A program made the position numbers and the translations under genes. Shown here piece by piece: positions 9,203 through 20,755 of a stretch of DNA of 64,000 nt. The stretch's first letter is position 1, and each line of letters starts with the position of its first letter. This DNA is from an uncultured Opitutaceae bacterium. GTDB lineage: Bacteria; Verrucomicrobiota; Verrucomicrobiia; Opitutales; Opitutaceae. The DNA is taken from NCBI GenBank assembly GCA_903952145.1, contig CAJBES010000096.1, positions 1 to 64,000 of the forward strand, given 5' to 3'. The notes beneath the pieces were generated by a model. The model saw nothing but the letters and a program-made list of their open reading frames with translations, had not been told where the DNA came from and did no database searches.

Positions 9203-9399
9203 AAACCAATGAGGATTGTGGGTGGAGAAAGGGGTGCACCGTTGTGCCTATTGCCAACTGCAGCCTAACGAATAGCGTCGTCGTTGCCTCCGCGTCTTTT
9301 GTGAGGAACCCCGCGGATTTTGCGAACGATATCTCCACATATTGTGGACGGGGGTGGATGGCAGTAAGCCATGAGTGTGGGGTTAATGGGGTTTTCGGC

Positions 9400-9512
9400 G
9401 GCCCCTCGACTAAGCGCACGCCTTCAATCAGCCCGTGGATTTGTTCGTGGTCATTGAGCCGACGCCAGCTTTTTTTGCATTTGTCGGCAAGTTTGCCCAT
9501 TCTGGCCAGCGT
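9400..9512 (-). pseudogene. Possible C-terminal remnant of an IS256-type transposase
   Basis: The minus strand encodes ARMGKLADKCKKSWRRLN followed by DHEQIHGLIEGVRLVEG. This closely resembles the tail of IS256/mutator transposases, where a KxxWRRLN..E.I..VI.GV.F.DG pattern precedes the stop. Neither the catalytic DDE region nor an intact start or end is present. The assignment rests on this short stretch only and would need a database search. Confidence 0.35.
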
Positions 9513-9623
9513 GGCTGCTCGGCAGTTGACGCAGACGAGGGGTGTGGGCCGGGGCGATGATGCCCCGGCTTCATGCCTGTTGGGCCGGATACGCCCACAG
9601 CTGGCTCCGCTTTGATTTGGGCA

Positions 9624-9677
9624 TGTAGGAGTGAGCTGGCTCGCGATGGCCGGCCGCCGCGGGCAAGCTCGCTCGCG
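9624..9677. repeat. Pair of inverted REP-like palindromes
   Basis: The left half reads tgtaggagtgagctggctcg. The right half, read on the minus strand, is cgcgagcgagcttgcccgcg. The two are inverted relative to each other around ggccggcc. This GTAGGAG-x-GAGC-x-x-GCTCGCG type is the classic REP/BIME shape that can form a hairpin in single-stranded form and is often linked to RAYT transposases. A RAYT gene lies 1.8 kb away. Confidence 0.55.
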
Positions 9678-10088
9678 TAAAATCCACCAGACAGGCTTTG
9701 TCTCCCATGCCCCGGGGCTGGCCAAAGATCTTTATTAGCAGGGTGAGTCTGTTGCTCGGCCTGACTTACTTGGTTCTGATATGGTGCTTGCCGGTGGCGC
9801 GTGGTTTAAGCGGACACCGCGAAAATCCTGTCAACCTCCCCCTGTGCCCACTTGGCGGCCCATTTTGCCGCGCACCAGCCTAAAATGAGCCGCTTCGTGC
9901 CCCCCATTGTCCCAACCCACGGCCTCTCTGCTCGAATCAGTGCTTTTCTGCCACAGCTTGCCAGGGAGGGTGGTGGCAGTCCGGCAGCAATTGGCCGTTT
10001 CCACGTCAATAATTGCGCATTATTCCCCATAATCTGAGCAGCTTGCAGGATTGCCCCGCACCGGCGTTGTTGCAGCATAGGCACACCT

Positions 10089-11390
10089 ATGAGGAATTTA
10101 CTACCTGACTATAAAAATATGGCGGTGTCAGCGACGGAGGCGGTGGCGCACATCCGGAGCGGAACCAATATTTTCATCCATGGAGCTGCAGCCACCCCGA
10201 CGCCATTGATCGAGGCCCTGGCCGCCCGGCGTGATCTGGAGGGAGTGAGGCTCTATCATTTGCACACCAACGGTCCCGCACCCTTCGCGGAAAAGGGCCG
10301 CGACAAGGAGTTCCGCTCCGTTTCGCTGTTCACCGGCGCGCCACTCCGCGCCGCGGTGCAAGAGGGTCGGGCCGATTTTGTGCCCATCTTCCTGTCCGAC
10401 ATCCCCGGGCTCTTTCTGTCCGGTGCAGTGAAGCTCGATGTTGCTGTCCTCCAGCTCTCACCGCCGGATGCACATGGCTACTGCACCCTCGGCACATCGG
10501 TTGACGCCGCTAAGGCCGCCGCCGAAACCGCCCGCGTGGTGATTGCGGAAATCAACGAGCAGATGCCGCGCACCCACGGCAACAACCTCATTCCCTTCAG
10601 CCAGATCGACGCCTTCATCACCACCAATCGGCCGCTGCTGGGGCATCACATCGAGGCTGAGTCCGAAGTTGAGGCACGCATCGGCGAATTGATTGCCGAC
10701 CTGGTGGAAGACGGCTCCACCCTGCAGATGGGCATCGGGGGCATCCCTGATGCGGCCCTGGCCCGCATGAAGGGCAAGCAGGATCTCGGCATCCACACCG
10801 AGATGTTCTCTGACCGGATCGTGGATCTGGTCGAAGCCGGAGCCATCTCCAACCGCTTCAAAAAAGTCGGGCAGGGCCGGATCATCACCAGTTTCATCAA
10901 CGGCTCGCAGCGGCTGTTCGATTTTGTGAACGACAACCCGCTGGTGAGTTTCTATCCTTGCGACTGGACCAACGACACCTCGGTTATCCGCAAGAATCCG
11001 AAGGTGGTCGCCATCAATTCTGCCATCCAGATCGATCTCACCGGACAGGTGTGCGCCGACTCGATCGGCTACCGGGTGTTTTCCGGTATCGGCGGCCAGA
11101 TGGACTTCATCCGGGGCGCGGCGCTTTCGCCCGGAGGCAAACCCATCATCGCGCTGCCGTCACGGGCGATGGGCGGCAAGGTATCACGCATTGTGTCCTC
11201 GCTGGCCCCTGGAGCTGGCGTGGTCACGACTCGCGGCCATGTGCATTGGGTCATCACGGAATACGGCGCGGTGAACCTGCACGGGATGAGTCTGCGGGAG
11301 CGGGGTGAAGCACTCATCTCAATTGCTCACCCAGACTTCCAGGCTGACCTGCGACGTGAATTGGCCGAAACCAGAAATATACACATTTGA
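10089..11390 (+). CDS. Acetyl-CoA hydrolase/transferase family CoA-transferase
   Basis: The 433-residue protein resembles 4-hydroxybutyrate CoA-transferase and acetyl-CoA hydrolases, which move CoA between acetyl-CoA and a carboxylic acid through a glutamyl-CoA intermediate. The N-terminal domain carries FIHGAAATPTPLIEAL. The C-terminal domain carries the catalytic Glu238 in LGIHTEMFSD, the glycine-rich MGIGGIPDA, GIGGQMDFIRGA, and the terminal VITEYGAVNLHG. Glu238 is at the same position as in the characterised clostridial 4-hydroxybutyrate enzyme. The gene stands alone, with a long upstream region and the RAYT unit immediately downstream. The physiological acid cannot be told from context. 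Confidence 0.9.
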   Translation: MRNLLPDYKNMAVSATEAVAHIRSGTNIFIHGAAATPTPLIEALAARRDLEGVRLYHLHTNGPAPFAEKGRDKEFRSVSLFTGAPLRAAVQEGRADFVPIFLSDIPGLFLSGAVKLDVAVLQLSPPDAHGYCTLGTSVDAAKAAAETARVVIAEINEQMPRTHGNNLIPFSQIDAFITTNRPLLGHHIEAESEVEARIGELIADLVEDGSTLQMGIGGIPDAALARMKGKQDLGIHTEMFSDRIVDLVEAGAISNRFKKVGQGRIITSFINGSQRLFDFVNDNPLVSFYPCDWTNDTSVIRKNPKVVAINSAIQIDLTGQVCADSIGYRVFSGIGGQMDFIRGAALSPGGKPIIALPSRAMGGKVSRIVSSLAPGAGVVTTRGHVHWVITEYGAVNLHGMSLRERGEALISIAHPDFQADLRRELAETRNIHI

Positions 11391-11404
11391 TACAGGGCTA
11401 TAGA

Positions 11405-11425
11405 GGGTCAGGCCTCTACTTCTTA
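11405..11425 (+). repeat. Left inverted repeat of the RAYT unit
   Basis: A 21-base sequence starting gggtcaggcctcta, followed by the AT-rich run ttaattaattaatt. It matches the right copy in inverted orientation with one mismatch. Confidence 0.7.
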
Positions 11426-11471
11426 ATTAATTAATTGCTTACGGTGAAGTGTTGACCGTCACTCCTTACCC

Positions 11472-12410
11472 GTGGCACGCAAACCACGGGTTCAGTTTGA
11501 AGGCGCGATCTATCATGTGATAAATCGCGGCAATTACCGGTGCGATATCTTTGAATCGGCCGGTGCGGCACAGGCGTTTGAGCAGTGTCTGTTTGAGGCC
11601 TGTGCGCAGGCGGGATGGGAACTGCACGCCTATGCCATCATGCGGAACCACTACCACCTCGCGCTAGAGACACCGCGGGCCAATCTGGTGGAGGGGATGC
11701 ACTGGCTGCAGAGCACATTTGCGACCCGGTTCAATCGTTTCCGTGACGAGCGCGGGCATCTTTTCCAGAGCCGCTACCAGGCCATTCTTGTGGAGCCGGG
11801 ACTACATCTGGCCCGGGTCGTAAACTATATCCATCTGAACCCCGTTCGCGCGGGCATCGTGCGGCAGGAGCAGTTGGCGCAATTCCGATGGGGCAGTTAC
11901 CGTCGCTTTGTACGCGACGACCGACCGCTGTTTCTCGTGTGTGAAAACTGGCTGAGAGAACTGGGTGGTCTGCAGGACAATCCTGATGGATGGCGCCAGT
12001 ATCAGGAGCATTTGAACTGGTTGTCAGCGGATTTGGATGAACAACGGCGACAGGCTTTTGACGCGATGTCGCAGGGCTGGGCGATTGGCGGTGATACCTG
12101 GCGCAAGGCCTTGGCCAAAGAGTATGTGACCACGGTGACACCGAGTGTTTTGCGGGGAGCTGAAACAATTGAACTCAAGGAGGCGGTGTGGGCACAGGCT
12201 CTGGCCCAGTTGCTGGAGGCGGAGAAAAAAACCAAAGCCGACCTCAAGGCAGACAGCCTTGCTGCCGAATGGAAAATTAGCCTGGCGATGAAATTGCGTG
12301 AAACCACCACCGCAACAAATGCATGGATCGCTGAGGCATTGGTAATGGGCAAAGCCAGCTCATTGAGCGTTTACATGAGTAGGCAGAGGGCGCATAAAAT
12401 TAAGAAATAG
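11472..12410 (+). CDS. REP-associated tyrosine transposase (RAYT, Y1_Tnp/HUH family)
   Basis: The N-terminal ~150 residues form a single-stranded-DNA HUH/Y1 transposase domain: AIYHVINRGNYR, the metal-binding His60-x-His62 in MRNHYHLALETP, the candidate nucleophile Tyr102 in GHLFQSRYQAILVE, and the family hallmark YIHLNPVRAG. RAYTs are domesticated IS200/IS605 relatives that bind and may mobilise short palindromic repeats. The C-terminal ~150 residues are charged and helical (QLLEAEKKTKADLKADSLAA), as in longer RAYTs. The start is a GTG, and 312 residues is normal for this subgroup. It lies alone between inverted repeats, and the frame appears intact. Confidence 0.88.
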   Translation: MARKPRVQFEGAIYHVINRGNYRCDIFESAGAAQAFEQCLFEACAQAGWELHAYAIMRNHYHLALETPRANLVEGMHWLQSTFATRFNRFRDERGHLFQSRYQAILVEPGLHLARVVNYIHLNPVRAGIVRQEQLAQFRWGSYRRFVRDDRPLFLVCENWLRELGGLQDNPDGWRQYQEHLNWLSADLDEQRRQAFDAMSQGWAIGGDTWRKALAKEYVTTVTPSVLRGAETIELKEAVWAQALAQLLEAEKKTKADLKADSLAAEWKISLAMKLRETTTATNAWIAEALVMGKASSLSVYMSRQRAHKIKK

Positions 12411-12421
12411 AGGCCTGACCC
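12401..12421 (-). repeat. Right inverted repeat of the RAYT unit
   Basis: Reads taagaaatagaggcctgacc plus c on the plus strand and contains the RAYT stop codon. It ends 6 bp before the ATG of the next gene. Confidence 0.7.
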
Positions 12422-12427
12422 CATCCT

Positions 12428-14221
12428 ATGAAAGTGTATGTGGTCGCTGTATTGCTGATGATCGCCGGGGTGGGGGCGTATCACAACACATTGTCCGTGC
12501 CGTTGATGTTTGATGACAAGCCGGCGATCCTGAGCAACCCGACGATTCGACAACTGGGCACGGCTTTATCCCCGCCTGTGGATGGAAGCAGCGTCACAGG
12601 CCGGCCCGTGGTGAACCTGTCTTTTGCCCTCAACCATGGCCTCAGCGGCGAGGCCGTGTGGAGTTACCATGCGCTCAACCTGCTGATTCACGTCAGCGCC
12701 GGTCTGGCCCTGTTTGGCATCATGCGGCGCACCTTGATGCGTCCGGTGTTCTCAGAGCGGGTGCGAACCGCCGCCCTGCCGCTGGCTGGGACCATGGCCA
12801 TGCTCTGGCTCGTGCATCCGCTGCAGACGGAATCAGTCACAGCCATTGTCCAACGCACGGAGTCCCTGGCGGGCTTATTCTTCCTGCTGACGCTATATGG
12901 CTTTGTCCGCTGCAGGCTTTCGTCCGCCAGCGCCAGGTGGTGGGCTGGGGGTTCACTCGCGACTTGTCTCCTAGGCATGGCCACCAAGGAAATCATGGTT
13001 ACGGCTCCGCTGCTGGTGCTGCTTTATGATCGCACCTTTTGGGCCGGATCATTTCGCCAGGCTTGGCAGGTGCACTGGCGCTACTACCTCGGCCTCGGTT
13101 GCACCTGGCTGCTCCTCGGCTGGTTGGTATTCAGTGCAGGAGGAACCCGTGGAGCCGCCGCCGGCCTCGGTCTCGGGGTCACGCCATGGACGTATGTCCT
13201 GACGCAATGCCGCGCCCTCCTGCTCTACTTGAAACTCGCCTTATGGCCGCATCCGCTGGTGTTTGACTACGGGACGGAAGTCATCCGGGATCCCAACGCC
13301 GTCTGGGTGCAAGGAGTGGCGCTGCTCCTGCTCGCGGGCGCCACCCTCACGGCCTTGTGGCGGCGCCCGCCGTTGGGATTTTTGGGCGCCTGGTTCTTTG
13401 TGATTCTCGCCCCGAGTTCCAGCGTTATGCCACTGGTCAGTCAGACCATCGCTGAACACCGCATGTATTTGCCGCTCGCGGCGGTCATCGCGTTGGTGGT
13501 GGTGGCGGCTTACGCCCTGCTCGGTCGGGCGGCATTCGGGGCGGCGCTTGTGGTCGGGCTGGGGTTGGTCCTGCTGACGCTGGAGCGCAATCTTGACTAC
13601 CGCAGCGAGCTGGCGCTCTGGACCGACACGGTGGCCAAGGTTCCGGACAACGCCCGCGCCCGCATCAATCTTGCCGAAATGCTGATTGAGGCCGGCCGGC
13701 CGGCCGCAGCGCTTGAACAAGCGGCCGCGGCGGTGCGACTGCGGCCCAATTATGCGGAGGCCCAGACCAACCTTGGCATCGCGCTCGCCCAGTTGGGTCG
13801 ACCAGCCGATGCGCTCGGCCCTTGCCGCCGGGCGGTGGAATTGCGGCCCGACTACGCCCGGGGCCGCAGCAATTTTGGCAGTGTCCTCGCGGCACTCGGT
13901 CGCTGGCCCGAAGCGATTGAGCAGTTCGAGGCAGCATTGCAGCTGGCCCCGCCCACAGGCGATGCGATCCCCATCCGGGGCAATTTGGCCAAGGCCCTGT
14001 TGCAAACGGGTCGTCTGCCGGAAGCCATCGCGCAGTTCACGACCGTGCTTGAGACTGCGCCCGGCGCGGTGGAGATGCACTACAATCTGGCCGTCGCCCT
14101 CGGCCTGAGCGGTCGGTTTGACGAAGCGGTGGCGCAGTTTGAAACCGTGTTGCGGCTGCAACCCGGACACGCCCGGGCGCGAGGTGCACTCGAGGCCGCG
14201 CACGCGGTCAGGCAGCAATAA
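12428..14221 (+). CDS. TMTC/GT-C-like membrane glycosyltransferase with C-terminal TPRs
   Basis: The N-terminal ~400 residues are polytopic and carry the GT-C features of the TMTC/DUF1736 group. These are an acidic FDDKPAIL loop after the first membrane helix, a second loop GRPVVNLSFALNHGL, and VHPLQTESVTAIVQR. From about residue 400 the protein continues with four or five tetratricopeptide repeats (NARINLAEMLIEAGRPAAAL, NYAEAQTNLGIALAQLGRP, and similar). Eukaryotic relatives are protein O-mannosyltransferases; the bacterial acceptors are unknown. The ATG follows the RAYT inverted repeat by 6 bp and has no visible Shine-Dalgarno sequence. The original promoter or leader may therefore have been displaced. 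Confidence 0.78.
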   Translation: MKVYVVAVLLMIAGVGAYHNTLSVPLMFDDKPAILSNPTIRQLGTALSPPVDGSSVTGRPVVNLSFALNHGLSGEAVWSYHALNLLIHVSAGLALFGIMRRTLMRPVFSERVRTAALPLAGTMAMLWLVHPLQTESVTAIVQRTESLAGLFFLLTLYGFVRCRLSSASARWWAGGSLATCLLGMATKEIMVTAPLLVLLYDRTFWAGSFRQAWQVHWRYYLGLGCTWLLLGWLVFSAGGTRGAAAGLGLGVTPWTYVLTQCRALLLYLKLALWPHPLVFDYGTEVIRDPNAVWVQGVALLLLAGATLTALWRRPPLGFLGAWFFVILAPSSSVMPLVSQTIAEHRMYLPLAAVIALVVVAAYALLGRAAFGAALVVGLGLVLLTLERNLDYRSELALWTDTVAKVPDNARARINLAEMLIEAGRPAAALEQAAAAVRLRPNYAEAQTNLGIALAQLGRPADALGPCRRAVELRPDYARGRSNFGSVLAALGRWPEAIEQFEAALQLAPPTGDAIPIRGNLAKALLQTGRLPEAIAQFTTVLETAPGAVEMHYNLAVALGLSGRFDEAVAQFETVLRLQPGHARARGALEAAHAVRQQ

Positions 14222-14249
14222 CCAGACGGGTGGGTGGGTGGCAAGATAG

Positions 14250-16858
<2,609 letters not shown>

Positions 16859-16912
16859 GGGAGGCGGCCCGCAGCGTGAGTGCCGGCGACCGGCCGCGCG
16901 TTGCCGGGCTGC

Positions 16913-17779
16913 TCAGCCTTTTTCCGCTCCCGAAGTGCCGAAGACCAGCGCCGGTTCGCCCGGGTGGGCGTTTTCCCCAAGGAACATCCGGGTGAACGAC
17001 CGCTGCACCGTGAACCCATGCCGGACGATGAGCTCACGCCCACTGGTATTAACATCGGGCACATCGAGAAACACCCGCCGGCCGGGCACATGGTGGAAAA
17101 ACGCCTGCAGCAGCCGGTCCGCGGTCTGGGTGTCGCGCGCGGTCCACGGGCCGAGTTGAAGAGCTGAGTCGCCTTCGCGTGCGACAAGGCTGCCGGCCAG
17201 CTGCGAGCCGTCGTGGAGGGCGAAGCAGAGTTCGGGGTTGCGTCCGGCCAGGTCGGCGAGCACCGCGGGCCGGGCCGCTCCCAGCGCCCGGGCGTCGAGC
17301 GCGGCGATTTCGTCGCTGGCCGCTTCGGCCAGGGCCGTGACGCCTTCGGGTCGGGCGATCCCCGCGGGGGCGGCTCCCTCGTAGCGGGTGACTTCGTATT
17401 CGTCGCGAAAACCCAGCGGCACGTAGACGGCTTTGCCCATGGGTGTGGCGTCAAGCTTGATGGTGGCAATGCCGCGCTCTTGCAGGTAACGCAGGCAGGC
17501 CTGCAGCAGGGCCGTGCCGATGCCCATGCGCCTGTAATCCGGATGCACGAGCACCATGCCGATCCAGCCGATGCGGCCGGCGTAGCCGATGGCCACGGCG
17601 GTGCCGGCGGGCCGGCCGCCGGCCTCGGCGACAAAGCAACCCTCCGGTTCAAAGCCCAGATAACCCTGCCAGTCTCGGGGCGTCTGGTTCCAGCGCGCGC
17701 AGGCGCGCACTTCGTCCGCAAACGGAATGTCGGCCGGCGTCATCTGGCGCACGATCACGGCGGGCAAGGCGTCGGTCAT
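16913..17779 (-). CDS. Tandem GNAT-fold N-acetyltransferase
   Basis: The 288-residue protein contains an N-terminal GNAT domain with the acetyl-CoA motif A region WIGMVLVHPDYRRMGIGTAL (about residues 72-91). The second, more divergent half (about 150-288) ends in a YitH/HdeD-like acetyltransferase pattern, VPDVNTSGRELIVRHGFTVQ. Double GNAT proteins of this type are common and mostly of unknown substrate. Its ATG overlaps the stop of the creatininase-family gene (ATGA), so the two are translationally coupled and may serve one pathway. Confidence 0.8.
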   Translation of the reverse strand: MTDALPAVIVRQMTPADIPFADEVRACARWNQTPRDWQGYLGFEPEGCFVAEAGGRPAGTAVAIGYAGRIGWIGMVLVHPDYRRMGIGTALLQACLRYLQERGIATIKLDATPMGKAVYVPLGFRDEYEVTRYEGAAPAGIARPEGVTALAEAASDEIAALDARALGAARPAVLADLAGRNPELCFALHDGSQLAGSLVAREGDSALQLGPWTARDTQTADRLLQAFFHHVPGRRVFLDVPDVNTSGRELIVRHGFTVQRSFTRMFLGENAHPGEPALVFGTSGAEKG

Positions 17780-18504
17780 GATGCCGCCCCGGCGGTTTCG
17801 ACCTGCTGGATGAAACGCAGCGCGGTTTTGATCAGCAACGCCATGGCGCGGCGGCCCTTCTCGGCGGTGGCCTCCTCCGGCCAGCCCCAATGGCCCGTGC
17901 GCGTGATCTCCGTTATATCATAGTAATCGAGCAGGAACTGCGGCGGAAATTTCTCGGGTTCGGTCCCGGGCGGAGGCGCGACCAGCGGCCGCACCGAGTC
18001 GGGATACAGGTGCAGCATGAGCGAGGTTTCGTATTCTCCGCCATGCACGTCGCCGCTCTGGTGTTCGAAGACGGTTGCGTAGTCGGCAGGGGAGATCTCC
18101 GGTTGGATCAGGATGGAACGGAAGTCCGCATGGTCGCGGTTGAGCTGGCGGATGGTGGGCTTGAGGATCCAGTTGCCGCCGTGGAAATTGGCCAGCACGA
18201 GCCGCGTGAAACCCGAATGGCGCAGGGACTGGATGATGTCGCGCACGACCAGTGCGAGCGTGTCGGCGCGCAGGTAGACCGTGCCCTTGGCGCGGCTGTG
18301 CTCGATGGACGAGGTGATGGCGAGCGGCGGCAGGAGGTAGGCGTCGAGGTGCGCGGCGAGTTCCTTGGCGACTGCCGTCGCGAGCATCATGTCGGTGCCG
18401 ACGGGCAGGTGGCGCCCGTGCTGCTCGATGGCGCCGACTGGCAGGACGGCGGTGCTGACGTTGGTGTCGGCGATCTCGTAGCGCGTGTGCAGATGGGTGA
18501 GCAT
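17776..18504 (-). CDS. Creatininase family amidohydrolase
   Basis: The 242-residue protein has the metal-binding motifs of the creatininase fold: VGAIEQHGRHLPVGTD near the N-terminus, LANFHGGN in the centre, and SGDVHGGEYETSLML, which supplies the next His and Glu. Family members include creatinine amidohydrolase, mycofactocin MftE peptidase and the FAPy deformylase ArfB; no specific substrate can be assigned. No mycofactocin genes lie nearby. The gene is first in a minus-strand pair with the double-GNAT protein. It diverges from the GH78-like gene across about 110 bp. Confidence 0.85.
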   Translation of the reverse strand: MLTHLHTRYEIADTNVSTAVLPVGAIEQHGRHLPVGTDMMLATAVAKELAAHLDAYLLPPLAITSSIEHSRAKGTVYLRADTLALVVRDIIQSLRHSGFTRLVLANFHGGNWILKPTIRQLNRDHADFRSILIQPEISPADYATVFEHQSGDVHGGEYETSLMLHLYPDSVRPLVAPPPGTEPEKFPPQFLLDYYDITEITRTGHWGWPEEATAEKGRRAMALLIKTALRFIQQVETAGAAS

Positions 18505-18616
18505 GGAGGTGAACGTGGCGGAGGCGTGATCAGCGGATGGGAACGGTGCGGCCGTCTAGCATGGAAGTTGGGTTTGCCAACGCAACCCATCGTGACTGTC
18601 ACTGGCATCTTTCCCG

Positions 18617-20755
18617 ATGACCCCTTCCCTGCCGTTTTCCAAAGCAATTCCCGTCTGGCCCGCCCCGCTGGCCGGGCGCATGAATGTCTGGGTGAGCTTC
18701 CACGCCCGGATGGAGCTGGCCCGCCGGACCGCCGGCACGCTGCGGGTGGCGGCGGCCCAGGCCTACCGCGTGTGGGTCAACGGCCGACTCGCCGGGCGTG
18801 GTCCGGCGCGCACGGCGCACGGTCATGCGCGCGTGGACGAGTGGCCGCTGACGGGCGGCGTCTCCGACGGGCTGGAGATTATCATCGAGGTCATGGGCTA
18901 CGGCGTGCCGACCTTCTGCTCGACGCACGAGCCGGCGTTCCTGTGCGCCGAACTGGTGGCGGGCAAAAAGGTGCTCGCATGGACGGCGCCGCGCGGCGGC
19001 GGGTTCGTGGCGGAGCATCGCTGCGAGCGCGTGCAGAAGGTCGAGCGCTACAGTTACCAGCGTGCCTTCGTTGAGTGCTACCGCTTTGGCGTGCACGGGA
19101 CCCTCTGGCAAATGCCGGGCTACAACCCCGGGAAACCGGCGGCGCTCGCGTGCGTGGCGCACCGGCGCAGCTGGCTGGAGCGCGGCGTGGCGCGGCCCGA
19201 CCTGTCGGAGCTGAAGCCGCGGCCGGTGGCGGTGCGGGGCCGGGCTGCCTTTAGCGCGGCCCGGGCGCGGCGGGCCCGGGCACACCGCTTCATCGACGAC
19301 GTGCCCAAGATCTCTGCGGGCTTCCCCCCGGGGCAGGTGGAGTGGTCGCTGCACCGCGAGCTGTCGGGTGGCAGATTCACCGCAACGCACCGGGTGCGGC
19401 TCCACACCGCGCGTCCGGCTGCCCTGGCCGCGGGGCAATGGTTGCGCGTGGATTTCGGTGCGGTGCACACGGGCTTCCCGGCATTGCGGGTGCGCGCACG
19501 GCGGGCGACCCGCCTGCTGCTGGTGTTCGACGAGATCCTGGTGGAGGGACAGCTCGTCCACGATCGTTCCGCCTGCGTGAACGCAGTGGGACTCGATCTC
19601 GCGGCGGGCGCGGAGCTGAACTTCGAGGCGTTCGAGCCCTACACCTTCCAGCATCTGCAGGTGCTGGTCGTGACGGGTGCGGCGGAGGTGGCGGACGTGA
19701 GACTGCGCAATTTCATCAACGCGGAAACCGTGCGGCCGGCCCCCGCGGGGCTGCCACCGGCGGCGGCGCGGGTACGCGCGGCGGCCCTCGCGTCGTTCCG
19801 GCAGAACGCACTCGATCTTTTCATGGACTGCCCATCACGCGAGCGTGCGGGCTGGCTCTGCGACAGCCTGTTCACGGCGCGGGCCGAGTGGCACTTCTGC
19901 GGCGATAATCCCATCGAGCGCGCCTTCTTGGAGAACTACCTGCGCCCGGCGCAATTCGCCGGCCTGCCACGCGGCATGGTGCCGATGTGCTACCCGGCGG
20001 AGGCGTTGCAGAACCAGTTCATCCCGAACTGGGCGATGTTCCTCGTCGTGCAGCTCGACGAGGCGCGGCGCACGCGCCGCCTGCCGGTGGCGTGGCAGCC
20101 GTTGATCGCACGCCGCGTGCGCGGATTGCTGGCATATTTCCGTCGTTTTGAAAACGAGCTCGGCCTGCTCGAGAAGCTGGAGGGCTGGGTGTTTGTCGAA
20201 TGGTCGAAGGCCAACGCGTTCGTGCAGGACGTGAATTTTCCGACCAACATGCTGTATGCCGCCACGCTCCGCGCGGCCGCCCGGCTGCTACGTGAGCCGA
20301 AGCTGGCGGCCAGGGCGGCGCGGATCGAGTCCGCGATCCGCGTGCTGGCCTGGCGCGACGGGCGTTTCTCCGACCACGCCGTGCGCAGTGCGGACGGGAA
20401 GCTGGCGGTGGCGGACGACGCGAGCGAGGTCTGCCAATACTACGCGTTCACCTTCGGCCTGGCGTCGCCGCAACGGGAGGCTGCGCTCTGGCGCCGGCTT
20501 GTGCGCGGTGACTATGGCGGGCTGCATCCGGCGAACGCCTTTGTCGGCAAACTGCTGCGGCTGGAGCTGCTCATCGCCCACGGCGAGCCGGCGGCGGCGC
20601 ACCGGGAGCTGATGCGCAATTTCGCACCGATGGCGCGCAGGACCGGTACGCTCTGGGAGCACCTGGATGTCAGTGCGAGCTGCAACCACGGTTTCACCTC
20701 CTACATCGCCGTGCTGATTGACCGGCTTCAGCAGGCGCAGCGGGACCGCCACTAA
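18617..20755 (+). CDS. GH78-like alpha-L-rhamnosidase
   Basis: The 712-residue protein has N-terminal beta-sandwich segments (AYRVWVNGRLAGRGPARTAHG) that resemble the carbohydrate-binding domains of GH78. An (alpha/alpha)6-barrel follows, carrying the hallmark FMDCPSRERAGWLCDS, whose Glu is the general acid in characterised rhamnosidases. The downstream CNHGF near the C-terminus matches the family's final conserved region. It is shorter than typical 900-1000-residue enzymes and has no signal peptide, so it probably acts on intracellular oligosaccharides or glycosides. Whether the substrate is rhamnose is not proven; distant GH78 relatives have varied activity. Confidence 0.78.
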   Translation: MTPSLPFSKAIPVWPAPLAGRMNVWVSFHARMELARRTAGTLRVAAAQAYRVWVNGRLAGRGPARTAHGHARVDEWPLTGGVSDGLEIIIEVMGYGVPTFCSTHEPAFLCAELVAGKKVLAWTAPRGGGFVAEHRCERVQKVERYSYQRAFVECYRFGVHGTLWQMPGYNPGKPAALACVAHRRSWLERGVARPDLSELKPRPVAVRGRAAFSAARARRARAHRFIDDVPKISAGFPPGQVEWSLHRELSGGRFTATHRVRLHTARPAALAAGQWLRVDFGAVHTGFPALRVRARRATRLLLVFDEILVEGQLVHDRSACVNAVGLDLAAGAELNFEAFEPYTFQHLQVLVVTGAAEVADVRLRNFINAETVRPAPAGLPPAAARVRAAALASFRQNALDLFMDCPSRERAGWLCDSLFTARAEWHFCGDNPIERAFLENYLRPAQFAGLPRGMVPMCYPAEALQNQFIPNWAMFLVVQLDEARRTRRLPVAWQPLIARRVRGLLAYFRRFENELGLLEKLEGWVFVEWSKANAFVQDVNFPTNMLYAATLRAAARLLREPKLAARAARIESAIRVLAWRDGRFSDHAVRSADGKLAVADDASEVCQYYAFTFGLASPQREAALWRRLVRGDYGGLHPANAFVGKLLRLELLIAHGEPAAAHRELMRNFAPMARRTGTLWEHLDVSASCNHGFTSYIAVLIDRLQQAQRDRH

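Larger units (their letters stand above)
9203..10088. other. Long intergenic region with repeat and transposon-like debris
   Basis: This 886-bp stretch between the divergent EF-G-like and CoA-transferase genes carries no convincing intact gene. It contains a possible transposase remnant (about 9400-9512, minus) and a pair of inverted GTAGGAG-type palindromes (about 9624-9677). The remainder is moderately AT-richer DNA that should hold the promoters of both flanking genes. No clear promoter consensus could be fixed by eye. Confidence 0.5.
11405..12421. mobile_element. RAYT-containing unit bounded by 21-bp inverted repeats
   Basis: The left end, gggtcaggcctctacttctt plus a, and the reverse complement of the right end (12401-12421) match at 20 of 21 bases; the difference is c versus t at position 15. 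Each end includes the hexamer palindrome aggcct. The unit encloses a single REP-associated tyrosine transposase gene whose TAG stop lies inside the right repeat. I see no target-site duplication. The defined ends suggest a discrete mobile or once-mobile unit. Confidence 0.7.

Noticed and set aside
9244-9615. A 123-codon plus-strand open frame in the EF-G upstream region
   Set aside because: No start context or motif; its opposite strand carries the more convincing transposase-like fragment.
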